A DNA stretch of 64,000 nucleotides from Podaxis mareebaensis (GCA_018524725.1 JAEUWP010000302.1:186001-250000); one strand, 5' to 3'. Positions 48,635-60,850 are shown, numbered from the stretch's first letter. The notes: generated by a model from the letters alone, not told the origin. Numbers and translations are program-made.

Positions 48635-49782
48635 TGCAGTGTTCTCTGTCGTCGTTCTGGATACTGTTCTGGATACTACGGTCTCCACAGCACGGAGTTG
48701 AAACCAGTGTGCATGCCATAAACGGATAATACCTCAAAAGGAAATGATTGATGCGCAAGATAACTGGGTGGCGGACTGCCGACCATTGGGTGTAGAGTAT
48801 TGAACTCTGGAAATCAATTCAGCGTCACTGGAATTCAAGTGCTTATCTTTACCATTGGTCGATTGGCGGCTCTGAATTCCCTCGATCCATGGAATTAGCT
48901 CTACCATTACGCCTCTATACTCAGTGTTCAATATTATTACTTCGTTTAAGCACGCCTCCGAGTTGGTATTTCTCTGATGTGGAATTATCGAGATGCGCCC
49001 ATGTATCCCGCATAAATGACCATGGAGCCTTCATGCCAGATATTGAGACGTCAGAGTCATCAAACAGGTCGTCAACTAGCGGGCCAAACGACATAAAAGA
49101 CATTCGCTGTGCCAGATGTTGCCGTGACAAGAAGCACAAATTTAGTTGCTGGATCCCCGCAATCTTCATGTTTAATGGCTGGAGTAAGAAAGAGTTAATC
49201 GTTGGGGGGCAGGATGTGCTTTGTATACTCTAGTTGGGAAGACAACATCTACGTTTTATGTTCCACTCAAGAATGTCGGACACTCGGGCGAGGTTGGAAA
49301 GCCGCTACCGACTTGTGCAGTAACTAGAACTGGGCCTATACCCCTCGAAATGGTTGGGAGATGTAGGTAACTTTGTTGCATGACTATTTCAAAAGATCAT
49401 TATGGTACATAGTCCGTATATAAGCTAAAGTGACGTGGGAGGATTTGAGCGTCGTGACGGTGTGGGGTGTCAGAACCTGGGTCCATGCTTTTATGGGAAC
49501 ACCTGGACGGCATTTCAGAAGAGTGAAGAGTTTCTGTTACAGCTTATACTCGAGCAACGTTTCCTCATATGCTGATGTGCGCCGTGTGAAGCTTTTGGCG
49601 CTAATTGAGTGGAAACTACTGGGCGAGTTCTGAGCGCCAAGCTCCGAGAGTGACCTGAAAAGGCAATGATCGATGCATGAGATAGCGGACATTGAAATCT
49701 GAAATTTTAGGAAACATCTAATCAAACACTTCTTTATCTCTCTCCTCCATCTTCTCTCTTCACCCTCCCTCTAATCCTCATC
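48635..49782. other. Divergent intergenic region, LIM / eIF5A
   Basis: 1.15 kb upstream of both genes. A 114-codon frame at 48889-49233 (+) carries a CARCCRDKKHKFSC stretch but no recognisable domain. AAAAGG(A/C)AATGAT(T/C)GATGC occurs near 48738 and again near 49660, a weak partial repeat. A pyrimidine-rich tract precedes the eIF5A start. Confidence 0.35.
49733..49779 (+). promoter_or_regulatory. Pyrimidine-rich leader before eIF5A
   Basis: About 47 bases just upstream of the eIF5A ATG are almost all C and T (blocks such as CTCTCTCCTCCATCTTCTCT). CT-rich tracts directly before the start are common in highly expressed filamentous fungal genes and often mark the transcription start. Confidence 0.45.
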
Positions 49783-50598
49783 ATGTCCGACGACGAGCAA
49801 CACAATCAGACCTTCGAGCAGGTACTTCCGCCTCTCACTTCCCTCCGCGCTCGTCTTATCACAATTCCTAGGCCGGCTCCGGTGCCTCTCTTACTTTTCC
49901 CATGCAATGTTCTGCTCTTCGCAAGAACGGTCATGTTGTGATTAAGGGTAATGCGTTCTCCCTCCCGATGTTTCTGTGTGTTCACCATGTTGCGTCCAAC
50001 TTTACCCATAGGTCGCCCATGCAAAATCGTTGACATGTCCACCTCAAAAACTGGAAAGCACGGCCACGCCAAAGTCCACCTTGTCGCTATCGATGTCAGT
50101 CTCCAAAGTTTCTCCCTCGTGATCAATTGTTGATGTCTGTATAGATCTTCACTGGTAAAAAGCTGGTCAGTGATCCCTATTGAATCGTATACGGGAGACG
50201 AAGCCAACTCACAAGATCATCAACAGGAAGATATCTCCCCTTCTACCCACAACATGGATGTCCCGAACGTGACCCGTACCGAATACCAACTTGTAGGCCT
50301 TCCTACTTAGGGTTCCATGACACGATTTACACACTGCACTATAGGTTAACATTGACGACGGTTTCTTAAACCTTATGCTTCAAGATGGTACCGCCAAGGA
50401 CGACGTCCGACTGCCTGAGGGTGATCTTGGAGCCCAAATCCAGGCCGACTTCGACGAGGGCAAGGATCTCCTTGTTACCATCGTTTCTGCTATGGGTGAG
50501 GAGCAGGTACGTGAAATTTCTCATGGTCTGAATCGAAACGAGGCGTTGACAACTATGTATAGGCCATTTCCTACAAGGAAGCCCCCAAAGGATCTTAA
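49783..50598 (+). CDS. Translation initiation/elongation factor eIF5A
   Basis: Hypusinated factor that relieves ribosome stalling and supports termination. Starts [13 protein letters not shown]; exons continue [54 protein letters not shown] (21 nt exon, 50145-50165), [20 protein letters not shown], and a C-terminal OB domain to SAMGEEQ and [11 protein letters not shown]. The hypusine loop [12 protein letters not shown] is intact, with the modified Lys between Gly and His. Six or seven short introns. Length about 160 aa, as expected. The CT-rich leader fits high expression. Confidence 0.95.
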
Positions 50599-51320
50599 TC
50601 TGCGGTCATGGAACCGGCGGTGTCCCCGCGGACTGGATGCTGTGTCGTCGGTTTGGGTATTATGCTGGAGTCATGGATTCATCGTTTTGCGTTCCTTCGT
50701 TTTGTTTGTTTTACATCTAAGCGACTCTTGCCATACAACACATAGCTTTGCACTGTATTTCTCGCTGTACCATGATGAAGGAATGAAGATTACAAATCGA
50801 TGGAGAGAGGTTTATGACGCTGTGAGATTGATTGTTGGACTATGTACCCAGAGTGTATTGGTCCCTGATTGATTACCGCCAGGGTCAGTGCGTGCGTCCA
50901 CGCAGCCCTGTACAAAATCTTCTTCCGCCCATGTTGTTCATTATCTTTTTTAGTCAGCCCTAATTCTTCATCAGAAATCTCTTTCCGACTGAATTTCTGT
51001 AAGATTAAGAGAATTCTCATCGTGCCTTGTGCACTTTCAGGCGCAGCACAACCTTATTGGTGCCCAACGGCATCTGCGATGTTCGGAGCTTGCAGTTCTG
51101 CCCCTCCTTGGCCTGTGAGATGTTCCATCACGACGGATTCGGCGGATTCGGTTCCTCGCGGGGTGGAAACGGCAGCGGCTGTCAGATATAACGGGCCTGA
51201 TGTTCCCAGAATAAATATCACCTTCTCGCCGAACACTTCCACCACTTTAGTTTCCCTCGCTTTCTTCCAACCCGTTGCTTGACCTCACATTCCACACACT
51301 GAGGTTCTCAACGCGTCAAC
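50599..51320. other. Intergenic region, eIF5A 3' / GMC 5'
   Basis: About 720 bp between two plus-strand genes. It holds the eIF5A 3' UTR and the GMC promoter. I see no TATA box, RNA gene or repeat that I can support. Confidence 0.45.
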
Positions 51321-54072
51321 ATGCGACTCAGCAGCCTTTTCACTTCCTTCATTTACTTGGGCATTGCCTCCGCTACATTCCTTGACTTTAATACTTCTGC
51401 TGCAATTGGGAAGGGGCTCTTAAATGGTAACCAGTTCGAGTAAGTCTGCCCATCCTCACCCTCATTGATGCTAATGTTGAATCCTATTCAGCTACGTGCG
51501 TCGCTCAACAGGTTTACCCCACGCTGCTCACCATATCTTCACTGACTGTAGATTATCGTTGGAGGTGGAACCGCAGGTCTAACCGTTGCTCGCCGTCTCT
51601 CTGAGGACCGGAGGAAAAGGGTCCTCGTTCTTGAGGCCGGAAGATCTGGTGTCGGAGAGTACGTCCTCTTGGTTTTTCGCCTCTGCCGCTTCCACAGGTA
51701 CTCAGCCCGACGTACATTGTACTCAGCCCACTGGTCACTATTCCCGAACGGTCATTCTCATTCATCAGCACTGACATTGACTGGTTCTACTCGGTGAGTG
51801 CGCCTTCTGGAAGTTAATAACAATAGATCTTGGCCCATGTGTTGACCAACTGGACAGACCGAGCCCCAAACTCATGGCGCTGGGCAAAAGATAAATTTGT
51901 CTTCCGGCAAAGTAAGCAGAACGAGACCATCAAGTTCTGGTGTGAAACTAACTGTTCTTTTTTTTGAAGGTTCTTGGTGGCGATTCTGCCGTCAATGGTT
52001 TGGTATGGAGCCGGCCCCACAAAGCTGACTGGGACGATTTCGAAAAGTTGGGTTCTCCTGGCTGGAATTGGAACAACTTGTATGCTGCCGCGCGCAAGGT
52101 GGGTGCAATTGGAATTGCTGCCAATGTGTTAGCTAAGGGGTTATTGCACCACAGTCGGAAAAATTGAATATCCCGGCCCCCCAGTTCAGTGCTGAATTTG
52201 GGTACAGCGTCGTTCCTGCCTCACATGGACAGGACGGTCCTGTTGATACCTCTTTCCCGCCCTTTATCCCCCTGTACGTGTCATTTCCGTCCACCAGGGC
52301 TGTATTGCTTTGGGTGTACCTATTGACTCACGGTTACAGTCAACACCTGAAATTAATTAACGCCTCTCTGGAGTTGGGCCACCCTTTCAACTTGGACCCC
52401 TATAGTGGTGACAACACTGGAGTCTGGTTCGGGTTATCCTCGCAGACAGCCAAGAATGACCGCGAAACGTCCGAATTTGCATATTGTACGAAACGCTCTA
52501 TCTTCCCTTGATTCATTTGTCGTTGATATGCATGGTCCTGTTCATAGTTGACCCCGTCCTCTCGAGGGACAATCTCTTTGTCTGCTCTCATGCTTTCGTA
52601 ACGAAGCTCGATATCACGGAAGATGGAAGATCTGGGAAAGTCAAGAGCACGGGCGTACAAGTCAGATTTCCCGATGGCTCGGTCTCCAGTGCCAAGGTCA
52701 ACAGAGATGGAGAGGTCCTCTTGAGCGCTGGATCTATTCGGACACCTCAACTCTTGGAACTTTCAGGCATCGGTGACAAGAGAATCTTGAACAAGTTCGG
52801 GATTCCGGTCAAAGTCGACTTGCCTGGTGTTGGCGAGAACTATGAAGATCAGTGAGTGTACTATGGTTTTGCTAAGGGATACTAACTAATGATCTTCGTA
52901 GCACCCTCACCATCTTGACCTATAAACTCAAGCCTGGTTTCCTCTCCTTCGACGCTCTTGGGTATAATGATACATTGAGACAAGAGGTACGTCCTCGACC
53001 GTTGATTGACGTGACGTGATTCTAATCCTGAGTGGCCGTAGCAACAAGAGCTTTATGACACCAAGCGTGAAGGGTGGCTTGTGAGTCTAATTTTGCTTGT
53101 TCGCACAGGCGTCATATAGCCAACTTTGTCTCCTTTTAGACGTTTGCCCAGGGCGTCTTGAACTTTGCCTCCGCTCAGACCGTTTTGACCCCAGAGGAAC
53201 TCAAGACTGCCGAGCAAATTCTCAGGGAAAAGCCTGCTTCGATATCTCAGGATTCATTCGAGATCATTAAGAATAAGATCTTCAGTGGTGTTCCCCAAGC
53301 CGAATATATCTTGGTACGCCATTCAGGTTTTGGGGGCAGCTATCTTTTTCTCTGACGGCGTCTAGTTCAACTCATTCTCCGGAGGACCAGTCAAGGAGCC
53401 CAACACGAGTTATGTTTCCATGGCTGTTACCCATCTGCACCCACTATCGCGCGGCAGCATCGTGAGTATCTTGGCCCTCGTTTTACGATAGATACAACCC
53501 GGGAGCTCACGCACACGTCGGCATCTTTAGCATATCAACAGCACTTCTATTGATGACCACCCAGTGATCGACCCCAATGTGCTCGACTCTGAATGGGACA
53601 CGTGGTTCTTGGCCAAGGCCACAGCTTACGGCCGTCGCTTCTTTGAGACTGATGCATTCAAGGAGATTTTCGAGGAGGAAGTTTTCCCCGGCCCAGAGAC
53701 GCAGACCCAGGAACAATGGGAACAGTTCATCAAGGCTAACGTCAACATTGGCGTAAGCGCGTTCCTCCCCCTTACCAATTGACAGATTGTGGTACTCAAT
53801 GTTTTGTGTAGTACCACTCCGTTGGCACTACGTCCCTCTTGCCCAGACCTAAGAACGGTGTCGTCGACCGCGACCTGAGAGTCTATGGGACGTCGAACAT
53901 CCGCGTAACAGATGCCTCCGTCATGCCTTTACTTGTTTCTGCTCACACCCAGGTCAGTCCGGTTTTATCCACGTTTGTGATTCTTTTTCTAATTTCTTCT
54001 GCACTCTTTCATCCTTAGACCTCTGTATACGCCATCGGTGAACGAGCTGCCACCCTCATCAAGTCTACTTGA
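51321..54072 (+). CDS. Secreted GMC oxidoreductase (AA3-like flavoenzyme) with a 4 nt microexon
   Basis: FAD-dependent alcohol or sugar oxidase/dehydrogenase family (aryl-alcohol oxidase, glucose oxidase relatives) that in wood- and litter-decay fungi can supply H2O2. Residues 1-19 (MRLSSLFTSFIYLGIASAT) look like a signal peptide. The FAD motif is FDYIIVGGGTAGLTVARRLS, then VLVLEAG, the substrate-side GGDSAVNGLVWSR, the GMC signature LLSAGSIRTPQLLELSGIGD, and the C-terminal GYHSVGTTS and SAHTQTSVYAIGERAA, which keep both catalytic His positions. Exon 1 ends at 51439; the next exon is only CTAC (51492-51495), then 51552 onward. Without it the Asp-Tyr before the FAD motif is lost. More than ten introns. 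Substrate cannot be told from sequence. Confidence 0.9.
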
Positions 54073-54526
54073 ATCAAGGGCACGTTAAGATTTTTCTCTG
54101 CCTGATTCCGATTTTTGATGGGATTGATAATGTCTATCTGACCTATATACCTGTGGATTTGGATGTGTGTATCTTAATCCTTGTGCTTCCTCGAAAAGAG
54201 CACATGATTCCCAAATTTCTTAATGTTCATAATGTACATAGTCTTAGCGCACGCGTTGACAAATTCCAATCGTTTGAAGGTTCCGCTTTTTATTCGTTTC
54301 ATCATGAGCGCTCGTAAGATACTTGACTATTCGATTACAAGCCGATTCACAAGATATTCCATGCAATCAATGTAAACGATTAACGCGATGTAGAATAGTG
54401 AAACAAACGTCGAAAGCGTGACAAAATTGAAATCAAAGTCTTGCATGTGAGTATGTAACCATACAATGTCAAATGCTCATAAGTAGACAGCCCAACAGAA
54501 CAGCACAAAATTAAAAAGGGACAGGT
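54073..54526. other. Convergent 3' intergenic region
   Basis: 454 bp between the GMC (+) and TAF8-like (-) stop codons, AT-rich. Nothing else recognised. Confidence 0.5.
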
Positions 54527-56379
54527 TCACCCATGCTTCGATCCAGATTTGGTCCTTGAACTCGCAGTTAATGGTAACGAGATCGTGCCACTTGACCCAG
54601 ACTGCATACTCCCAACGCGATTTCGATGTCGATGAGATGAAGGCAAAGGTACCTTGAAGTCTTTGGGCTCGAAATCCCACGTCGCAAATAGTTGAGCGTC
54701 GGGAATGAGTGGCTTGGCGGGTGCCTCTCCATTTTCTCGGTCCCTTTCCTTAGCGGAGGAAGTGAGAGGCGTAGATGGAACGTTGGATCCGTCGTTAGGT
54801 GGAATGGCATTTGAATTCCATGGCGCGGGAATACCGCGTCCGTAGAGAAGGGGTTTGGTTCCTCGGTGAAGCACTGGTGGATGGGCCAGGCGCGTAGTTC
54901 GGTTCATAACCACAGGCTAGGGGAGCGCAGGAAGTAAATAAAAACCTTGTGAACTTTAGAGAATGACGGATACTCACAGGGAGAACGTGTCTGGCCAATT
55001 CTGGTATTCGATTGGACTGCTGACCAAGAAGAGGTGTCAGCCGTTCTGTTGTGGAGACAGGCCGAGGAATTGTTGGTGGGAAACGGAAATCTTTATCCTT
55101 GGAATCCCCCTTGCCGTTTGAGTCATTGATGGGGACTGGATACGAGGGCCCGATGACTGCCACACGTGGAGGACATGGTGCAACGGTCGAAAAGAGTGTA
55201 TCTGGAGCATCCCAACGAGGTGTGTTCTGTGTTTGCGAAAGGAATGCCATTGCGACTTTATGTCGTGAGAGCGTTGTCGGTGGAGGTGTATTTGGAGGTC
55301 GATGGGTAAGGATGTGGTGGTAGGCTTTGAAGAGGGCGGGCTCTGTTTGAAGAGTTGGGAGAGCGTTTTTACGAGACTGGGACTTGGATGAACTTGGGGG
55401 AGGAGCAGGGAGATGCCATTCGGGTACCGAAGACAACGAGGATTGAGAATAGGGGACTTGAACAAGATAATCCGAAGCAGCAGAGGATGTCATAGTTTGA
55501 GCAACGGTTAATGCCGGTTTCTCTATCCTGACGTCTGGGGGTGGTGGCATAAGATCCGCCGACTGCGTTTCTGCTGATTGGGAATCATGAGGTGAAGGAG
55601 GAATACTGGGAACAGGTTCAGTGTTGATAGAAGGGAAGGGAGGAAGGAAGGCAGGTATATGGGATGGGGGTTTCCAGTTTGCGGTTCGTGGTCGTTTGCG
55701 CGATGGGGACGAAGGATTTGATACGGGGGAAAGGGGAAGCGGTGGTGTTGAGGGTCGAGGAGGTGGTGTCTTTCTTTCTAGTGGTGAAGGCGAGCGTACT
55801 CGCTGTGAATCGATAGCCATTGCGTCGTCTTCGTTCTCGTCCCCAGTGATACCGACTCGGACAGGTACGATGTCTGATGCCATGTCTATATCTTCATCCT
55901 CCTCGCCGCTATCGTACTCGGACACAGGTGGACTCCCGTACGGCTGGAACTCGAGTGGGATGACGTCGTCGCGTTCTTGCCTCAGTCCAACGGACAATTG
56001 AGCTGGAAAGATACATGAAGAGAGCTCTTTTGGTGGAGGGAACACAGAGCGCACCTTTGAACTCGTTAAGGTCCTCTAGTCGCCTGGCCGAGTGAGAAGC
56101 ATAGCGGTTGAGTTCTTTGGCTTCAACTGAGCAGTACTCTTGCAACTCTTCTACCCCAACTCCCATCTCCTCCAAAACAGCAACAGCATCATGGACAGTG
56201 AGACCGCTCCTTCCAGCATGGTGTGCATACTTTGCACAGGTTTCTGAGAGTAGGGCAAGGTACCGGGCGAGGAGATCTGTAAGAACGAGCGTAGCCTGTG
56301 TTGAAGAGCGGGAAAAATTGTGGGCGTGGAGGGTCTTTATTGTGGCCGATTCGAGGAGTTTTGTTGCTGCTGTTTCCAT
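54527..56379 (-). CDS. Histone-fold (bromodomain-associated) TAF8/TAF3-like protein
   Basis: Probable TFIID subunit. The histone fold is at the N-terminus: METAATKLLESATIKTLHAH, TQATLVLTDLLARYLALLSE, GLTVHDAVAVLEEMGVGVEE. A disordered acidic/Pro-rich region contains SGEEDEDIDMASD and a basic SPSRKRPR cluster. PPSHIPAFLPPFPS resembles the short Pro-rich TAF8 C-terminal motif, which favours TAF8 over TAF3; no PHD finger was seen. The C-terminal exons run ELARHVLPPVVMNRTTRLAH to SRTKSGSKHG. I started at the ATG of METAATKL (56377-56379), the first in frame; upstream only a GTG is available. Shares a 169 bp promoter gap with the SRAP gene. Confidence 0.75.
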
Positions 56380-56548
56380 TGGTACTGAGGCTGTGGGCGA
56401 CGGCGAGGATGGAGTGTTTGTCGTCGCCAGTCGTGATGAGCGCGAGCACTGGCTCAACACGGTCAACAGGGTATACTTTCCCACGGTTTATTTCGGTGAT
56501 AATATATAATAAATAAATAAAGAATTAATGACGCTGCATTGGATCATT
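56380..56548. promoter_or_regulatory. Compact divergent promoter, TAF8-like / SRAP
   Basis: 169 bp between divergent start codons. An AT-rich stretch (ATAATATATAATAAATAAAT, near 56500-56520) lies close to the SRAP start and could serve as a TATA-like region. Confidence 0.4.
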
Positions 56549-57798
56549 ATGTGCGGTCGCTTTGCTCTCCGCCTCGGGGCAAGTCTCCCCTCTGTCTTGC
56601 TCAACGTCTTTCTAACTAGGCGCTAGCGCAACCAAATACGACAACTACCAGGATACAACCTCGACGTCAACGAATGGGAGAACGAGGACGAGTTCGTGCC
56701 AAGATACAACATCGCCCCTCGCACCCAAGTCCCTGTTCTCCGCCGCAGAGACAATGGCCCAAATGACCAACCAGACCTAATTCTCCAGACAATGAAATGG
56801 GGCCTTGTGCCACACTGGAGCAAACACGAAGACAAGACACTGAGCACTACGAATGCGCGTGCAGAAAACCTTGTTGAAGGTGGTGGTATGTGGGGCAGCC
56901 TGCGAGGAACAAAGCGTTGCGTCATACCGTGCCAAGGGTATCCCTTACCCCACCCCTCCTGCCTTCCATTGCTTAATGGTGACCGCAGATATTATGAATG
57001 GCTCTCCAAAGGCAAGCAAAAGGTGCCATACTATACTAAGCGCAAGGATGGCGGCATCATGCTACTCGCGGGTCTCTATGACTCGGCTGTCATCGAAGGT
57101 AATGGTCAAAGTGTCACGTCTAAATATTGCTATATTGAACGCAAGGCTCAGGCCGTACCCTCTGGACATTCACTGTTGTCACTACCGACGCCAACAAGGA
57201 CTTTTCTTGGCTACACGACCGTCAACCCGTAATACTATCCTCTGACAAGGCCGTCTCTGAGTGGCTTGATACATCCTCAAAATCTTGGAACAAACAACTT
57301 ACGAGCCTTGTTGAACCTTACCACGATTCAAATGTCCCTCTGCAGTGCTATCAAGTCCCGCAAGAAGTGGGCAAAGTTGGCACCGAGTCGCCTGCCTTTA
57401 TTGAGCCAATCGCTATGCGCAAAGACGGTATACAAGCCATGTTCTCAAAACAGAAACAGAGCCAGACAAAACCCAAAGCTGAGGATGACAAGTCTATTGT
57501 TTCCAAGAAGCGTGCTCGCAGTCCATCCCCAGTAAAACCGGTCAAAGACGAAGGCGAAGCGCCGGCGAAGAAAACTAAGCGTGAAGACGTGAAGCAAGAA
57601 GATACGAAGCGGGACGATGTGGAGCCAGGTCCGTCCCAAGACAGGAGACCTTCACCCTCCAAGTCGTCGCCAAGGAAAAAGGTCTGTATGTTTACTCAAA
57701 CGTTGCTGCGCGTTCTGAATGACCCTTAGTTGTCCTCACAATCTCAAAAGCCGACTGATATCAAACCAATTACTTCTTTCTTCACCAAAAAATCGTAG
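56549..57798 (+). CDS. SRAP-domain protein (HMCES/YedK type), abasic-site response
   Basis: Forms a covalent link with abasic sites in single-stranded DNA through its N-terminal Cys. Exon 1 is 30 nt (MCGRFALRLG) with the catalytic Cys2; the next exon starts RNQIRQLPGYNLDVNEWENE. Other motifs are PRYNIAPRTQVPVLR, MKWGLVPHWSK, NARAENL, CVIPCQGYYEW, GGIMLLAGLYDS, TFTVVTTDAN and WLHDRQPVILS. The usual HDRMP motif is HDRQP here, with the His kept. A Lys/Asp-rich tail ends KPITSFFTKKS, a PCNA-box-like I-x-x-F-F without the leading Gln. Intron 1 starts with GC (GCAAGT) and ends ..CTAG; no GT donor gives the conserved join. Convergent with IMPDH with only 102 bp between stop codons. Confidence 0.9.
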
Positions 57799-57900
57799 TA
57801 TAAAGCAGATGTATTTCGCACACACGATAATCCAGAAAGTGAGATTAAGGATACAGATGAACTATCATACATCGCAAGCAGATCGTAACGTCGTAACGAT

Positions 57901-59823
57901 CTAGGAAGTAAACAGCCTCTTAGTGTAAGAATTCAATCCGTGAACGCCACCCTCAAGTTGAGCACTCGCAGTCCTAGCCTCGAACCTGACCTTGCCAGCT
58001 TTCACACCCTGCTGCAACTCTGAGACGCTCTTCACACCGATATCCTGGAACGAGTGTTGCACACCGACGTAGAGGTATGGCAGGAATTGCCTGACACTAC
58101 CCTTGTCCTGCACGTCTCCAGAAACGCCCTGTGCGACTTTAATCGCACTGCTCTCGGAAAAGTAGCGAGATGTGGCGGCATTCTCAATAGTCGTATTCTT
58201 CTTGGGCACGGGGTATCTGCTCGAAGAACTCTGGCTAGGGCCAGAAGCCTTGCCACTCTTGGCTGCAGAGCCTTGCTCCATGGCCTCCAGACTTCCCATT
58301 CCGCGGTATGCCTTGACGCGCTTGCCCTCGTGATAGAAGTACTCTCCCGGTGCCTCTTCAGTACCAGCGAGCAAACCGCCCATCATCACAGCGCCCGCAC
58401 CAAGCGCGAGCGCCTTGACGATATGTCCAACGTTTCCAACACCACCATCCGCGATAACAGGGACACCAAACTTGCTCGCAAACTCGGCGACAGCGTAGAC
58501 AGCTGTAGCCTGCGGGCGACCAACGGCCATGACCTCCTGAGTAATACAAATGGAGCCCGAACCCATACCGACGCGCAAGCCATCAGCACCCGCGGCAATC
58601 AATGTCGCAGCCTGCTCTCGCGTGACAACGTTGCCAGCGATGACTTCGATGTGAGGGAATGTTTTCTTGATCCACTGGATCATTTCAACTTGGTATATCG
58701 AGTTGCCTTGGGAGGAATCGAGGACAACAATGTCCAAACCGGCTTCCACGAGGAGCGTGAGGCGATCACGGTCGGAGGGTCGGGTCCCAATAGCAGCGGC
58801 AGCGTAAAGCTGCTTGCTCTCAGGATTTTTGGACGCAAGGGGGTAGGATTGGTTTTTGAGCAAGTCTGAGCGAGCGAGGAGCGAGACGAGACGGCCTTGA
58901 GAGTCTACAATGGGGAGCTTGCCTTTCTTCGAGTCGCGGAGGATATCGTTGGCTTCGGTAAGCGTGATGCCTTGAGGGGCAGTGACAAGGGAGGTTGTCA
59001 TGACCTCACTGAGAGGTGTCGACGGATCACGGAACTGGACATCTCGTGAGGTGACAATGCCGACAAGCTTGCCACCGAGTTTTCCCGTATCTGTAAAAGA
59101 TAGCACGATTAGCGTTTTATTCAAACTCGTGGTACAGGGTATGAAAAAGAGTCAGCTGGGTATATGATAAAATCTTCCGCATGCCACGCGCTGAACACGC
59201 GTTACTCGGAAGAACGAAGGTTGTATAAAGATAAGTATTCATCACATGTACAGAAATACGGAGGGACAAGTGGCAACAATCGATAGGAGACAATTTACTC
59301 ACCTGTGATGGGGATGCCACAGAATCCCAGCCTCGCCTTGATGTCCAATACATCTTCGACGGCGTGACTAGGTGAGAGAACCACAGGATCCGTAATGAAT
59401 CCATTCTCATGACGTTTGACGGCTCGGACCATAGCCGCTTGTGACTCGGCAGATTGATTGTGATGGATGACACCAATGCCGCCCAACAGCTGGTTTCCCG
59501 AGCCGACAAGACAGATTACTGAGGGTACGAGAACGGACGCAGAAATATAGCCTTACCGCCATGGCAATGGCCATTTCGGTCTCAGTAACGGTATCCATAG
59601 GACTGCTCATGAATGGCGTCTTGAGAACGACGTTTCTTGTAATGCGACTCTCGATCAGGACGTCCGAGGCAGGAAAGTCGATTTTCCCTGGGAGGAGGAG
59701 AAAGTCGTTGTAGGTGAGGCCCCCATGGATGCGGGACTCCATGAGATCTCCGACAGAAAGGCCATCCGAGCGTTCATAGGTCTTGAGGTGGTCGAGGGCA
59801 GTGGCAGGGTTGAGGTAGGACAT
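57901..59823 (-). CDS. Inosine-5'-monophosphate dehydrogenase (IMPDH)
   Basis: Rate-limiting step of guanine nucleotide synthesis: IMP to XMP with NAD. Starts [20 protein letters not shown]. Motifs include [40 protein letters not shown] and [20 protein letters not shown]. The two CBS segments contain [13 protein letters not shown] and [10 protein letters not shown], and [14 protein letters not shown] and [10 protein letters not shown]. Then come [32 protein letters not shown], the catalytic Cys loop [36 protein letters not shown] and the mobile flap after it. Ends [11 protein letters not shown]. Full length with three or four exons. The start is the first ATG of the conserved N-terminus. Confidence 0.96.
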
Positions 59824-59972
59824 GGTGGGCAAGGATTGCCAGCTATCTTTTCAAAATTTTGGGCAGATAAATATGTCCTTTGTTTACACGCACCAAATAG
59901 ACCGGATCATACGGATACATCAGCTGCGGCCAGTCACGGTTAATGACCAGTGTTTAATAACCTTCCCACTTT

Positions 59973-60054
59973 GTAATCAACGGGGTTTGATGACTAGAGT
60001 TGGATGTTGAACATTGATTTAATATCTCTCGAGTCATCAAAACCCGTTGATTAC
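59973..60054. repeat. Hairpin / MITE-like inverted repeat, 23 bp arms
   Basis: Arm 59973-59995 (begins GTAATCAACGGGGTTTGATG) pairs with 60032-60054 at 22 of 23 positions around a 36 bp AT-rich loop. It lies upstream of IMPDH. This could be a tiny MITE, a pair of TIR remnants, or a structured regulatory site. Confidence 0.7.
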
Positions 60055-60077
60055 ACGCGGTCAATAACCACGACTAG

Positions 60078-60096
60078 TCACCAGTGACACTGGTGA
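60078..60096. repeat. Short near-perfect palindrome
   Basis: TCACCAGTGACACTGGTGA: 9 bp arms around a single central base. It is 24 bp right of the larger hairpin, so the two may belong to one element. Confidence 0.5.
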
Positions 60097-60850
60097 TGAG
60101 GAAAGCCCTGTGCCCAAGTCCTCAACTTGATAGCACAGCATCCTCGTGTTTATGCTCTGCTATGCATGAGCAGTACAATTTTTGGAACACCTTATACCTT
60201 CATGGTATGTTCACTAGAATCATTTCATCTTATGACTTGTAGTTAGAGTTCCATTACTCCTTCAGTCATTAGCTTTATAATACAAATATGTTGTAGAAAT
60301 GTTTCTTGCTTCTAATGACTCCTTCACCTTGAGGTAGAGTTGTGTTATTTCTCTGGTTGACCATATGCTTCATGTACAACATTGTATGCATGTACTTTAT
60401 GCCCTAGGACCTGGTATTCTTTCTATTACCCTTTGCCCAGTATGCACAGTATATAAACTACATGTTATTAGCATACTTACTTCACTGGAATTCAATTCCT
60501 TGTCTACTCAATTCATAGTGGCTCAGAATATTCTTGACTCTTTCATTGACACTCTCAATCCTCCTTATCTGCTTAAATGTCAACTACAGGCTCCAACTCC
60601 TTATTACCATATTCCTCTATTTTGTGAGTAACTGGTTTACTCTCCACTGCCTAGTGTTGTTGTAGCAGCAACCCATTCTCATCAACTGGTGTGGCCATGC
60701 CTTTTGGCAAGTTGGCTAAAGTTATTCAGTAACTATAACTAAGGAACAAGGTTATCACAACTGTAACTGGGTTATGCAACCAGTTATTAACTTGCACAAT
60801 GCTGCACAGATACACACGTCCTTCGAAATTTGCATAAGAGAGAAGAAACC
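60097..60850. other. AT-rich non-coding stretch
   Basis: About 750 bp, AT-rich and low in coding signal, between the hairpins and the tandem array. The right end repeats GTTAT/AACT-type words on both strands (for example GTTATTCAGTAAC, GTTATGCAACC, GTTATTAAC near 60720-60790), as seen in degraded repeat elements. No intact ends or ORF found. Confidence 0.45.

Noticed and set aside
48738..49690. Short similar words (AAAAGGxAATGATxGATGC) near 48738 and 49660
   Set aside because: The match is short and imperfect, and no longer duplication surrounds it; it may be chance.
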